DNA from: Blastocystis sp. Blastoise
Lineage: Eukaryota; Sar; Bigyra; Opalinata; Blastocystidae
Direction: 5' to 3'
NCBI GenBank assembly: GCA_039096225.1
Contig: JBBPEB010000009.1
Location: 1,625,001 to 1,689,000, forward strand
DNA: 64,000 nt
The position numbers were made by a program, and so were the translations under genes. Below are positions 11,856 to 26,825 of the stretch, piece by piece. The notes beneath the pieces were generated by a model that did not search any database, had not been told where the DNA came from, and saw only the letters and a list, made by a program, of their open reading frames with translations. How positions within the stretch are numbered: the first letter of the stretch is position 1; each line of letters begins with the position of its first letter.

Positions 11856-12500
11856 AACTAAATAAATGTGTTTTATGTTTATTATTAATTTAAAATATCG
11901 TACCTCTATATATAAATACTAAATAGCTTTTGAATTTAAAAAAAAATAGTTTGTTTTATTTTTTTCAAACGGATTAAAAAACATTAGTAAATGAATTATA
12001 AGTAACGAAACAAATCAATATGATATTATAAAATCAAGTAATTACATAAGGATTACTCATAAACGAAAAGAATTACAATATAAAATTGTCTATTACACTT
12101 CCAATTATTGGATAATAAAAGCATTGAATTATATGGTAATAAAATCCTATGAAAAGAAATAGATGTGAAATACATAAGAAATAAAGAAGGATAACAATAA
12201 AAGAAACGATTCAAAAAAAAAAAGAGAGCAAAAAAACATAAAAAATAGTAACAGATAGAATTAAAAAAAAAGAAAGAAAATAATGGTATAGTTTTATTAT
12301 ATAGACATATTAATTGAATACTAATACAGCAATAAATAAATTTTATTTAAAAATATACAAGTATAAATAATTACAAAAGAATTATAACAAATAAACGTTT
12401 ATAGATAAAAAAACAACGAATTATTTTCTCAAATTGTTCCAAACTAAGTCTTATCTATTAAATATATATAAATATCTCTCTATTATTTTTGTATCTTAAT
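11856..12500. other. Convergent intergenic region
   Basis: Extremely A-rich spacer between the 3' ends of the reductase (+) and succinyl-CoA ligase beta (-). It should hold both polyadenylation regions. No gene or structured repeat seen. Confidence 0.6.
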
Positions 12501-12826
12501 TTACTGATGAATTTGAGCGACGGCCTTTTTGGCGGCATCATCAAGATCATCGGCGGGAATAACCTTTAATCCACTATCCTTAATAATCTTCTTACCAATA
12601 GCAACATTAGTACCTTCTAATCTGACAACAAGAGGGATAGAAAGATTGGTTTCCTTAACAGCATCAACAATACCTTGAGCGACAACATCACAACGGACAA
12701 TACCACCGAAAATATTAACTAAAATAGCCTTGACGTGTTTATCAGCACGAAGAATATTAATAGCAGAAATAATTTATGTATATAGGTTATATATAAAGTG
12801 TATATAGAAAAGATGATTCATATATA

Positions 12827-12861
<35 letters not shown>

Positions 12862-14544
12862 TGATAATATATATATTTGATTCTTGTTAGCAGCACCACC
12901 GACATCAAGGAAGTTAGCGGGATTACCTCCATTAAGTTTAATGATATCCATGGTAGCCATAGCAAGACCAGCACCGTTGACCATACAACCGATATTACCA
13001 TCTAAACCAACGTAGTTCACACCAGCTTCAGAAGCAGCGACATCACGAGCATCTTCTTGAGACTATATATATATATAAGATAACTATGTAATCATTTAAC
13101 TAGATAATATATAAATATAGAAATTTCATTTTAATAATATAAAACATAATAAAACATTATTATAATAATAATACTAATAATATACTTTATCTCTTAAAGC
13201 GAAGATATCTTGTTGTCTGAATTTAGCATCTCCATCGAAGTTCAATTTAGCATCAACACAACATATATGTTCTTCGTGATTAGGATTCTCAATAACAGCA
13301 AGAGGGTTAATTTCAACCTATATATATATTCATAAAATAAAATAAATAAATAAATATAATAATGATAAATATGAAAATAAAATAATAAATATGATAAATA
13401 AAATAGGAAACATAAACATAAATAAACATAATAATAATATAATAATATAATAATGATAAATAAAATAAACATAATAATACATACCATAGTAGAATCAGCA
13501 CCAACAAATAAATTATATAATTTCTCCATATTTAATGCAGTTTCATCTAAGAGTTTTCCTTCAACGCCAAGGTTCTTAGCGAAGTTCTTTAATTGAACTT
13601 TATCGATACCAGTCTTCACATCAATAGGTAACTTGAAAATAGTCTCAGGTTTAGTCTTAGAAACTTCTTCAATATCAACACCACCATTAGGACTATATAT
13701 ATATATATATATATTGTTATTGTTAATAATTAATTTAATTTTAAAAAAACTTAAAATGAATAATAATAATAATAAGAATAATAAGAAGAATATATAAATA
13801 TATATATACGAAGCAATCATAACGGGTCCACCAATAGCACGATCTAATAAGATGGCGAAATAGAATTCCTTCTTAATAGGAAGAGCACCACAAACTAAGA
13901 CTTTTTCACATTGAATACCCTTAGCACCAGTTTGCTTAGTAAATAATTTATGACCAAGCATTTGTTCAGATAACTGAGCAACTTCTTTAGGGCTATATAT
14001 ATACATATATATAGAATAGTTATAAACAATTAACAATAAAATAAACAATAAAAAAACACAATAAAATAAACAATAAAAAAACACAATAAAATAAACAATA
14101 AAATAAACAATAAAATAAACAATAAAATAAACAATAAAATAAACAACAGTAAAATAATTTAATTTGAAAAATAAATTCTCAATAAAAAAAAATAAAAATA
14201 TATAAAAAAAATATAAAAATAATAACTTAGGTATTAGCAAGTTTGACACCACCTTGAAGACCAGAGTCAAAATGACCCTTACCACGGCCACCAGCTAAGA
14301 CTTGAGCTTTAACAACAAATTTAGCCTTAGGGAATTGCTTCCAAATACCAGTAGCTATTTCTTCAGCTCTAGTAGAAGAGAAGGCAACATCACCAGTTTG
14401 AGCAGTAGCACCATACTTGGCAATCAGTTCCTTAGATTGATATTCATGGAGATTTAAGAATCTTAAAGAGCCAACAGTCTTAGGAGCAATACGATTGATG
14501 GAATTAAGAGCTACAGATTTGCTAAGGAAACGACTAGCAAACAT
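12501..14544 (-). CDS. LSC2: Succinyl-CoA ligase beta subunit (mitochondrial or hydrogenosomal)
   Basis: Catalyses substrate-level phosphorylation from succinyl-CoA with the alpha subunit. Exons: 14544-14231, 13992-13810, 13692-13485, 13317-13186, 13062-12877, 12773-12501. The N-terminal 29 or so residues ([17 protein letters not shown]...) form a basic, Ser-rich, acid-free organelle presequence before [11 protein letters not shown]. Then come the ATP-grasp [60 protein letters not shown] and [11 protein letters not shown]. In an anaerobic fungus this enzyme would be hydrogenosomal; that rests on the organism guess. Two junctions are abnormal: intron 1 (13993-14230) has CTAAGT where GTAAGT is expected, and intron 5 (12774-12876) has neither GT nor AG at any boundary that keeps frame. 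Confidence 0.93.
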
Positions 14545-15955
14545 TGGATATGTCTAAAAGAGTATATACAAAAAAAGAATTGTTTTGTAAAAAAAAAAAT
14601 ATTTGTTGCCTTGAAAACAAACACTATTAGGTCCTATGAATGCACCCTAAATTCTTCCTATAAATATCCTAGAAATGGGTCTTTTCTTTACGAATACCAT
14701 CATATGTTCTTTTTTATAAATAGGGAAAAAGGAGAAACATCATATTGGTTCTTTCGACTTGTTCTTCTTATTCATTATTTGTAGTTATCTTCATTTTCAT
14801 TTACAAATCAATCTTTTTTTTCATTTAATGACAACCTAGCGTTAAAAATGAAGGATGACTTTTTTTTTATTTTCTTATTTTATACGATTTCTATCATATA
14901 TTTTAATTTTTTATAATTATATTTGTTTATTACGGTCTTTTGAATATTCATGAATGACACAGCAACTTTATTTCCCCATTCTCCATTCATAACTTTTTCT
15001 CTTTATCCTGTAAAAAAGAAGTAAACAGTTATTTTGAGCTCTGAAATTTTTAATGAAGAATCATTTAAATAAAGAAAAGAAAAATATGTAGTTGAATTAG
15101 AAATATTATCAATTCATAATCCAATGAACTTGCTTTTATAATATAATTGTGATACTTATGTTTGTGAAACTATTCGTTTGTAGTTTCATAACAAATTAAT
15201 TACTTGAAATATGAACTTCAGTTCTGAACAACTTTTTTTTATATAACTGGAGTATATAGAAGCTAAATTATATAATAATTTTTGATTTGTAGAAGAGTAT
15301 TAAACAATATTCTAATCATGGTATTCACAGTTTTTCACATTTATATGTCTTATTCAATTTTTATGTTTAGTAAATTTATGTGGATGTAAAACAATTACGA
15401 CTCATAATAAAAACATACATAAATGATAATAAAAAAATAGATAATTATCCAGAAATGTATATTTATCAATTGAGTATGTCTACTAGCACATATAGATGTT
15501 ATTACTTTTGTATTTGAGACACAAAAGAGTAAATGGCATTTCTCAATTTCACAATTAACTCTTTAAAATTATTTGTAAGTTCATAAAAGATCAATAAGAA
15601 ACCAAAATGTTGACAAATATGATTTTTCTAAAAATTATGGGTAACTCCAAAAACAGTGTTTGGTGTCGAAGAAAAATATAAGGGTTTTTTCTTTCATTTT
15701 TTGAAAAACATCTTTAAAATTATTACATTCGTTTACTCGTATATTATATATTCTACGATAATACAGTTGATGTATACTTGTCTTTAGTAAATGTTTTACT
15801 CTAAAAACAGAGGTCATTAAAGTGTGTTAAATTAATTTTTATTATAATAACATTGAATATATATTGTTAATTGAAGAAAACAGCAATTAATGAAAGCGAA
15901 AAGTTATAAAAATGAATAATAAGAATAAATGATAAAAATGTGATTAATAATTTCT
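14545..15955. other. Intergenic, LSC2 upstream region
   Basis: AT-rich spacer of 1.4 kb between the LSC2 start and the 3' end of the MFS gene. A 60-codon reading frame at 15635-15817 has no support. No repeat, tRNA or conserved block recognised. Confidence 0.55.
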
Positions 15956-18655
15956 TTACAGCGATTCATTACTTGTGGAATATGAGGTTTCTGTTTCTTG
16001 AGTATCTCGTTTGACAAAGAGGAATGTTAATATAGCTCCGATTAAACTTAGTAATGCGCAAATTTGTAGTAACTATGATAAAAAAGTATGTTTAAAATTA
16101 TTGTAGTAATATTACAAGTATAAAGACTTTATTGTGTAATGTGATAAAAAGCATACTTTGTAAATGCCGTATTGATTGAAGATCATAACAAATCCACCTG
16201 ACCCTAAAACTGCTCCTACCTTACCAAGTCCTGCAGATAATGCATAGAATGTTGTTCTTACTTGAGAAGGGTATGTTAAAGAGGGAAGAATAATACATGA
16301 TGTTCCTGGACCATAATTAGTAAAAAAGAAACAAAAGTAAAAACTATATATATATATAATAACGTATATTTAGAGTATCGTATTTAGAAAAAAAATATAA
16401 ATAATATAAATGAATGATATAAATATGATTATGATGATATATGCATTTTATATGATATTCTTTATTTATAGTATTAAAAAGGTTATAAAACCAATTATAG
16501 ACGTACTTGTTGATTAATAATATAGAGAAGTTTATAATAAATAATAATAAATAAAAATATTAAATATATACATGATTAAGATCAAGAGAGGATTAAATTT
16601 GTGTTCAATGGAGAATTGTGTGAATAGAAACACAAATACATTCATAAGAAATCCCTAGTATATAAGTATATATAATATTGATATTATTATTGTTCATGAA
16701 GATAAATAAGTGAATATATATATATATATATATATATATACTTGCAACATAAGACTGTATGGACCTTGTTTTTTAATCAATTTATAGGAGAAGAATTGAC
16801 CAATTGTTCCAAAAGTTCCCGCGATTATTGTAGAGAAAGCAGCATCTTTCGGTGTTCTTCCTAATTCAAAAACATAAGAAAGAATATGAGGAGCAATAAT
16901 AGTAGTACCATAAGACTATATATATATATATAGAATGGGAATAAGTATGTATAATAAGTAGATAAGATAAGAGAGAATATATAATATATATATACTACTA
17001 TATCATATATTAAATAAGTAAAACCAGTTCCAATGAGTAATTTGATATATTTTAATTTGCAAATATTCATTATATACTATATTCATAATAGTATATATAT
17101 ATATATGGATTCATAAAAAAGTGAATAGGAAGTGATATTCATATATATATATATTTAATAATAAAATATTATATATATATTAGAAAAAAAGTTTATAATA
17201 TAATAGATATGGATAAAAAGTGAATAATAAAAGTTATAGTATATATATATATATATACAACTTTAAGTGAATGTTTGTTTTTATTAATATTATGTAATAA
17301 ATAAGTAGTTGACTCGTGAAGAGGATGAAAGAAGGAATACAAGGGTGCTATTATAGGCAATACTATAGACGGAGAGGATAGAGGGAAGATTATCGACTCG
17401 ATAGTTAAGGAAAATATATATATTTAGGATCATGAATACATAAATAAATATATAAATAAATAACATAGATTAATTATTAAGTAATAGATAAAGAAATAAC
17501 ATATAAATAAACATAAAAAAATAAATAGATGATAATATATATATATATACGCATAGCTAGTCTCCATGCATAGGAATAAAGTGTAGTAGTAACACCAGGA
17601 AGTGAGAAGAATAGATAAAAACACGAAGGGCCAATTAGCTATAGACATAATAGTTTTAATGAAACTTGTTAATAATATATATAATAAATAATATATATAA
17701 ATAATATATATATTAAATAATATATATATTAAATATATAAATAATATTTATAATAAAGAATATATATATAATATAAATAATAAAGAATATTATATAATAT
17801 AAATAATAAGTAATACTATATAATATAAATAATAAGTAATACTATACCCATCCAAAAGATTGTAACAGTCCTAATAAAACTCCGTTCTTCTTCTTTTCAT
17901 GATGTTTGGATTCTGCGGTGAGAACCATCGTTAGCGGTAACATCCCGCCATTTCCGATGCCTGAAATTATCCGAAAAATGATGAAAACTTGGGGGGTTGT
18001 CAGATTCAAACAAGGAAATGCAAATGCACTATATATATATATATATATAATTATGATTATGATTATTTTATAAGGTATACAATAATATACTTATTATAAA
18101 CAATAGCAATAAGCTTTAAAAAACAAAAATAAAAAAACAATAAATAATAAATAAAATTAATAATTAATAAATATTATCAATAAATAATCAATACATAAAT
18201 TTAATAATTAATAAATAAAATCAATAATAATTAATACATAAAATCAATAATAATCAATAAATCATCTTATAAATTATATCTCTCTATTACCTTCCTAAAG
18301 TACCTATGAAAACAATAACCATACATATTCGAATACCTGTGACACGACCAAAACGATCTCCAATTATGCCAAATAATAATAGACCTATTAGAGAACCAAC
18401 AAAGATGGAAGAAGATAGCAAAGAACTTATCCACGTTTCTTCAGAATTATATAGAATTTCATGAATTCGAGTAACAATTGGAACGATACTAACGCAATAA
18501 CCATATAAAAAATTAGATAATTTGCAAATAATCATGTTTTCTTTTGTTTTTTCATCTTGAATCTCTGTATCATCGTTTGTATCAACGAGAACTATATCTT
18601 CTTGATCATCATCCAATTCTGTATAAATATTTTCATTTTGTTTTGAAGTAAACAT
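15956..18655 (-). CDS. MFS transporter, phosphate:H+ symporter (Pho84/PHS) type
   Basis: Twelve-helix transporter, probably plasma membrane. Exons: 18655-18291, 18028-17848, 17638-17551, 17362-17259, 17076-16996, 16915-16742, 16654-16572, 16343-16157, 16072-15956; about 459 residues. Evidence is the MFS loop GDRFGRVTGIR, SGIGNGGMLPLTMVLTAE, YAWRL, ESTTYLL, the PHS-like LIGTGFTYLIYDIV then SYG, and the PHS signature FTNYGPGTSCIILPSLTYPS..R with SAGLGKVGAVLG. Together these favour phosphate over sugar transport, but substrate is inferred. The acidic N-terminus (about 40 residues) and Ser/Thr-rich C-terminus are cytosolic. Exon 2 uses more GC-rich codons (ccg, cgg, ggg, ctg) than the rest. Confidence 0.87.
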
Positions 18656-19131
18656 TGATTTTTTAAATGAAATATTAAAGATATCAAAGAGCTAACAGAG
18701 TATATATTAATAAAAGAACGTTTTAATAATTATTTATTTGGAAAACAATTTGTATTCCAAAATTTTTTTTTTCTTTCTTTTTTGGAATGAATATTTAGTA
18801 AACAGTCGATTTATTTTTGAATGAAGTGTTCACACATGTAAAGTAGCCATTTGTATCATAGAAAGAATGTTTAATATTGATAAAATACTTTTGTAGTGAT
18901 GTAATTTACAAATAACTAACTAAAACCAATATCAGCATACAGAGAAAATATCTTATTATCATTAGGATAGAAAAAAAAACAAATAAAATCTTGGTAAAGA
19001 TAAATGACACAAATAATACAATGTGCAACCGAGAAAAAAATATTTACAATAAAAAAAGCATACTGTATTTAGTTCAAATCAAAATAAATTATTGAATAAA
19101 GAATAAATCCAATTGAATATGGATAAATAGT
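18656..19131. other. Intergenic, MFS upstream region
   Basis: AT-rich spacer between the MFS start and the RRG7-like stop codon. Presumed MFS promoter; nothing else recognised. Confidence 0.55.
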
Positions 19132-20824
<1,693 letters not shown>

Positions 20825-20881
20825 TTATTAGATCGTTTTTATGAAATCTCTACTATATTAGAATTGATTAAAATTTATCGA

Positions 20882-20953
20882 TCCCATGTAGTCTAGCCGG
20901 TTAGGATAGCGGGTTTTCACCTCGCCGACCCGGGTTCGAGTCCCGGCATGGGA
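20882..20953 (+). tRNA. tRNA-Glu (anticodon TTC)
   Basis: 72 nt, no intron. Acceptor stem tcccatg pairs with catggga; D-arm gtctagccggttaggata; anticodon loop ttttcac with TTC; T-arm cccgggttcgagtcccgg. All stems pair. Flanked by AT-rich DNA with a T-run just downstream (Pol III stop). Confidence 0.95.
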
Positions 20954-21215
20954 ATATTTTTCTTTTTCGTTCATGTTTTTAAAACAATTTTTTCTTTTTG
21001 ATACGATGTCATATAATTGAGATATAAAGATGAGAAATATTAGATTTCAATATTGACAATATTTCAGTAATGTAACAAAACAATCATAAGGATAAAAAGA
21101 CAAAAACTCGAAAAACATTTGAAATTATTTGACGATAGGACATAATGCATAAGATATTGAATACATAAATAAAAATATTCTTAGCAGTAACAAATACTAA
21201 AAGAAAAAAATCATT

Positions 21216-22862
21216 TTAAACATCATAAAAAAGTTGATCTTCATGAATTGCATTTAGTGGATGCTTAATGGGTCTTAAAGGATAAGGTGAAATACATTCT
21301 TTTAATTCTTCAATAGAAAACACCATCATTTCTTTTTCGTAAGGATATTTTCCATCAGTTACTAATGTATTATTCTTTGAATCGTTTGGAAGATGTTTCA
21401 TACAGTAGTATCTCTTTTTGTGTATGATATCAGGTTGATTTAGAGAAGCACAACGTTGAGCTCCTTCATGGACAAAAATAGCTGGACCTACAAAAGGAAC
21501 ACTAATTCTATACGCACGACCAATTGAATTATAACCGTTTTTGTCGTAATTAGCTGCACAATAAAAATAAGCATTATTAGCAAATTTAAATTTGATTGTG
21601 TGAGAGGCAATAGCATTAGGAAGAACTCTTTTGATTCCATATTGGTCATCACCATAATTCTGTTCATCAAATTGAGCAAGAAGCATATTTCTGAATAGAT
21701 GAACAGTTCTGTAATTATATCGATATAAGAGAGCATATGTAACACAAACATATTCATCCATTACACGATTAACGCAACTTAAATCAACATCACTTTTACG
21801 AAATTCATTCAATATTTTTGTTGCACCTCCTTCAACACACATATAAGCAGAACTATCAATAGATAAGGTATATTTAAATGGAGACATCATTAATAACATT
21901 GTTTTCGTGTAGAATTGTTTCATTGGCCCATTTTGAGTCATTCGTTTCCCATTTTGAAGAATAAAATTATCAGGAATTTTTCGTATTTCTAAACGATCAG
22001 GAATTCTTTCATCAGGAATAATATTAGTAAAAAGGCAAACGTGAATCTATATGAGTATCAACTTTTATAGAACAATAGAATATAAATGAAAAAATTCTTT
22101 AAAAAAATGTGATTATGAATAAAATTAAAAAAGAAGATGAATAGAATAGAATAAGCATAGATTAAAATTAAATTTAAAAATAGATTAACAGAAGATATAA
22201 CTAGCCTAAATATTATATTAAAAATAGAATAACAAAAATAAAGTACAAAAAAGATTATCTACCCATTAATAGATTGACTTTTATAATTATGAAAAATAAG
22301 AGAAATACAGATATATACTAATTAAATAATATATATATATACATCTTTATCTCTTTTAATATATGATTTTGCAATACTAAATGCTTCTTTAAAGTAGTTT
22401 CTAGCTGTTTGATTATCTAATGAATATGACATTAGAACAATTCCTTGACCTCTCTTTTTCCTTTGATCGAATGGATGATACACGAAATTACGATCTTCTT
22501 GTTGGTAATAATTTGGTTCTTTCTCAACCTAAAGGAAAATGAAAAAATAAAGCAATAAGCAGAATATCAAGACCATAAATATAATTGTTAAAATACATAT
22601 CTATTGTTTATATACATCTAAACTGATGTCATTAGTCATTTTTGAATCAGCATTTGGCCTAAAAGAATTATATCAAGTATATAAATAAATCACTTATATA
22701 TATGACTTACAGTATCTCATTTTGGGAAACTATAGAGAAAGGAGATCCGAGTAATTGTTGTTTTATTGATAATTCTCGAAAACAAAACCAAATAAAAATA
22801 ACATTGAGTACTAATAAAATGTACAAACAACAGTGGTAATGTGTACGACTTGGTCTCATCAT
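21216..22862 (-). CDS. Type II membrane protein, GT-A glycosyltransferase-like
   Basis: Exons: 22862-22711, 22658-22616, 22528-22343, 22046-21216; 403 residues. A short basic N-terminus (MMRPSRTHYH) precedes one signal-anchor helix (LYILLVLNVIFIWFCF), so the bulk is lumenal. A fold resembling nucleotide-sugar transferases is suggested by IHVCLFTNIIP, KTMLLMMSPFKYTLSIDSSAYMC and VNRVMDEY. The position where these enzymes usually have a DxD/DADTYVC metal site reads SIDSSAYMC. Several Cys in the C-terminal part fit a lumenal fold. Probably a Golgi sugar transferase or an inactive relative; specific function unknown. Confidence 0.6.
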
Positions 22863-24857
22863 TATAATTTTGTATCTAATATATCCATCACATATATACT
22901 AATTTATAAATGTATACAATTACTTATTTGTTGTGATATTAGAAATTATAAGGCAAATTATTATTGAAAACTTCTTAATGATAAAAAAACTACGATTTTT
23001 TCATCGGTTGACGACAAATTTTGGAAGACTTCTTTTTCCATGAAGACTCTTTTGGGATACAAAATGTTGTAATTATTTTTCTTATGTATTTTTAGACTCT
23101 AAAGGTATATAATACAATCTTTTTGGGGTAGGCGAGTTTCTCTGAGTGGAGTCAGGCGGAGCCTGTTTCTCAAATGTGCTAAAAAAATTAACCAATAATA
23201 ACTGAATTTTTTGTAATAGAGAATTCTATTAGAACAAATAAAAAATAGAGTATTCTCAGATTCTTGTGGAAAAGTTTAGAAAGACAGTGGAAAAAATGAT
23301 TTTTTCATTATGAAAAAACTGATAAATAATCGTGAAAAATGATAATTCGACTAGTGTTTTATTTTTTTAGAACATGAATGTAAGAATGTCTCTATTTGTT
23401 TGAATATTATATATTCTTAAAAATGAATATATATTCTCTTATAATATCGATGACAAATTCAAAGTCTACAATATAGTTCTTCTATTTGTGAATAATAAAT
23501 TGCTAATCATATTATTTTTTAAGATTACTCTTTTATTTCTACAAATCATACAGATGACAATACTTGATATACTTGATCTAAATGGAAACAATGAAATATA
23601 AGGGCTATCTATTCAAAGAAATATCAATGTATTTCTCTTTTTTATGGCATAAAACTTGTTTCGTTGATTACTAAACGAGATATTTATTTTTTGTAGGTAT
23701 CCAAAAATGAAGTTATGAACTGTTATCTCGGTGAACTTACTCAATTATTCAAATTCTATGTTTCAAATTAAGTTTCACATAAATATTTTAATATCAGTGT
23801 AGAGTAATGTTAATAATCAAAATGGATTTTTATGAAGAATAAGAATAACTATAAATTCTTTCCGTTTTCTTTGGTGATTAGAAAAATTGTTAGAATAAGA
23901 AATCATATAGTTATTTAGTTAGATATTAAAGTTAATATTATTTATGCATTGTTGACTCAATACTATTTTGGTATTGATATCTATAAATTAGTAAAATAAA
24001 GTGTTTTTTATTTTGTATATGTTATGTTGATAAGAATTCATATTTATATGCTTTATTATTAGAAGAAGATGGTATACAAGATAATAGTAATAGAAGAATA
24101 TAAATGATTATTCATTATAGAATATAAATGATTATTCATTATAGAATATAAATGATTATTCATTATAGAATATAAATGATTATTCATTATAGAATATAAA
24201 TGATTATTCATTAAAGAATATGATTAAAAAACGATATATTTATATTAGTGTTAATTATCAAATATTCAGTCCTTTTTCATTTCATTTTTTTTCTATGTAT
24301 AGATTTTTGAAATAAAGAAATAGTTCATTTTGATAGTTTAAATCTGTTTTGAGTATTATATAAAGATATAGATACATAATATTAATATATGTATTAGAAA
24401 AATAATTTATTTCTAATATTATTTTGAATAGTTGTTGTATTGAAATGAAAGCAAATAATCAAATGAACTATTAAGAATAACAATAACATACAGTTATTTC
24501 CAAAAAGAATGACAAAATTTCATTAGAATAATAATGAATAAAAAATAAAACAAAAGAAATAGAAAATGAAATGAGATGATAGAAATGAAATGAAATAAAA
24601 ATGACATTGAAATAAATAAAATGAATATGAAATATATCAACTAATAAGAGAGAATATATAGTAATATATATAATCTCTATATATACGAACAATAATAAAA
24701 GATGAGATGAATTGACCACTGAAAGAAACAAAAGTATTTATAAGAAATTAAAATAATAATGAAGCAAAATGAAATATATATATATATATATATATATATT
24801 AATAACTAGATTGTGATTATTTATTATTATATATATATCTAGATAATAGAAGAATAT
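22863..24857. other. 2-kb intergenic region
   Basis: Between the glycosyltransferase-like start and the LRR gene stop. It contains a GC-rich island at about 23123-23175 with a 5-bp hairpin (CAGGC 23153-23157, GCCTG 23161-23165) and a 24-bp tandem array at 24095-24214. No ORF is credible. Confidence 0.6.
24095..24214. repeat. 24-bp minisatellite, 5 copies
   Basis: Five head-to-tail copies of a 24-bp unit beginning agaatataaatg and ending attattcattat. Copies are essentially identical; the last has taa for tat at its end. It lies in intergenic DNA about 650 bp beyond the LRR gene stop. Confidence 0.92.
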
Positions 24858-26506
24858 CTATTCTGAATCGCATTTCAATTGTTGAATATTATTAGATATC
24901 GCAGAAACATAATCATTTCTTGTGAAATTGAATTGTGGACAAGCTAGTTATATATAGTTATAGTTATATATAGTTATAGTTATATATAGTTATAATTACA
25001 TATAGTTATAGTTATAGTAATATATAGTTATAGTGATATATATAGTTATAGTTCTATCAATATATATATACTTATAGATAGACGTGTAAGAAGAGGTGTT
25101 GAGAGAGAATTTATGGACTGAAGTAACTGTAGAACATGCTTCGAAAAAGGTATATTAATAACTATAAAGATCATAGATATTAAATTATATTAATAGTCAA
25201 CAATAATAATACTAATGAATAAAAATTAAATATTGATAGTAACGAATGATTCAGTAAACGTACAGTTTAAATTTAAATTACGAATTTTTGATAAATTCCC
25301 GTGGGAAATAGCCTGCTGAATTACAGCAGGGAAACGATTATCAACAGAATGAGCTAGAGAATGAATATAATAATAAATGTAATAATAAATATAATAATAA
25401 ATATAATAATAAATATAATAAATATAATAAATATATAAATATAATAAATATAATAAATATAATAAATATAATAAATATAATAAATATAATAAATATAATA
25501 AATATAATAAATATAATAAATATAATAAATATAATAAATATAATAAATATAATAAATATAATAAATATAATAAACATAATAAACATAATAATAAACATAA
25601 TAAACATAATAATAATAATAATACTATATACTAGTGATAGAGAGTACTTGTATATTACTGAAAAATCCCTTGTCAAAAAGAATGAGAAGCGAATGAACAT
25701 TATAAGCTTCTGAGTTCATAACTATATATATAATAATAATAAACATAATAATAAGCATAATAATAATAATATATAAAAGAAACTAAATAACAATAGTTAT
25801 AAAACAACAGAAATTACTTTATGTATATATACATTTAAGAGATAATTTGATAAGAGAAGAAGGAAGAGAGAGAGATTGAGTTGAAAAAGAGGGCATTGAC
25901 GCAGTTTGGCGGGACTGAAAGGTGGGAGATGCGACTGTATTTTTAGCGGTTACTAATGGCGACGATGGAGGCATTGGCGATAGGTTGTGAGTGGCATTGA
26001 CGGTATGGTATATATGACTGTCTAGGGGGGGCGACATACACAGAACCATTGTTTCTTTATATTCCCACATATCAACTATATATATATATATAGGTTAATG
26101 GAATAATGGAGAAATAAATGAATATATTATAATAAATATAATAATATAATTAATATAATCATAAACATTATAAAATAATAATAATAGTAAATATAATAAT
26201 AATAAACATAATAAAATAATTACTAAAATAATAATAATAATCATAAACATAATAATATATACTATTAATAGAAAGTTCTTTAAGTGTTTTAGGACACGAA
26301 GAAACGAGAGCTAACAGAATAGCGGCCAGTCCCGCGGGAGAGTTCTTGATGGCTATGAAAAAAAAACATAGGAATAATGACTAAAGTATGTTAAAAATGA
26401 TATTATACCGTGAATATGTAAAGAAGACAATGTATGTAATATATTTCTGGTTAACAGATTAGCAATAGCATCACATAACGTTAGAGGTAAATCACAAGCT
26501 ATATAT

Positions 26507-26563
<57 letters not shown>

Positions 26564-26738
26564 TCTCAGATAATAATAATAATAATAATATCTCAGATAA
26601 TAATAATAATATATATATATATTAATTACATTCAAATCGAAGCTCTTTTAAAAAATCCAATTCACCTTCTTTCAGATTATTTAAGCAATGTGTAAGCACA
26701 TCTATGCATTCAATATCTTTAAAATCTATATAATATTA

Positions 26739-26825
<87 letters not shown>

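Noticed and set aside
15635-15817. 60-codon reading frame
   Set aside because: No recognisable domain, no codon bias and no adjacent splice-linked exons.
17363-17410. Possible U12 branch site TTCCTTAAC in the third MFS intron, with an exon starting near 17410
   Set aside because: A normal ATAG acceptor at 17363-17364 gives correct phase and the correct spacing between YAWRL and the ESTTYLL block, so the motif is incidental.
24471-24731. 86-codon Phe/Ile/Ser-rich reading frame
   Set aside because: Low-complexity composition downstream of the LRR gene stop; no homologous features.
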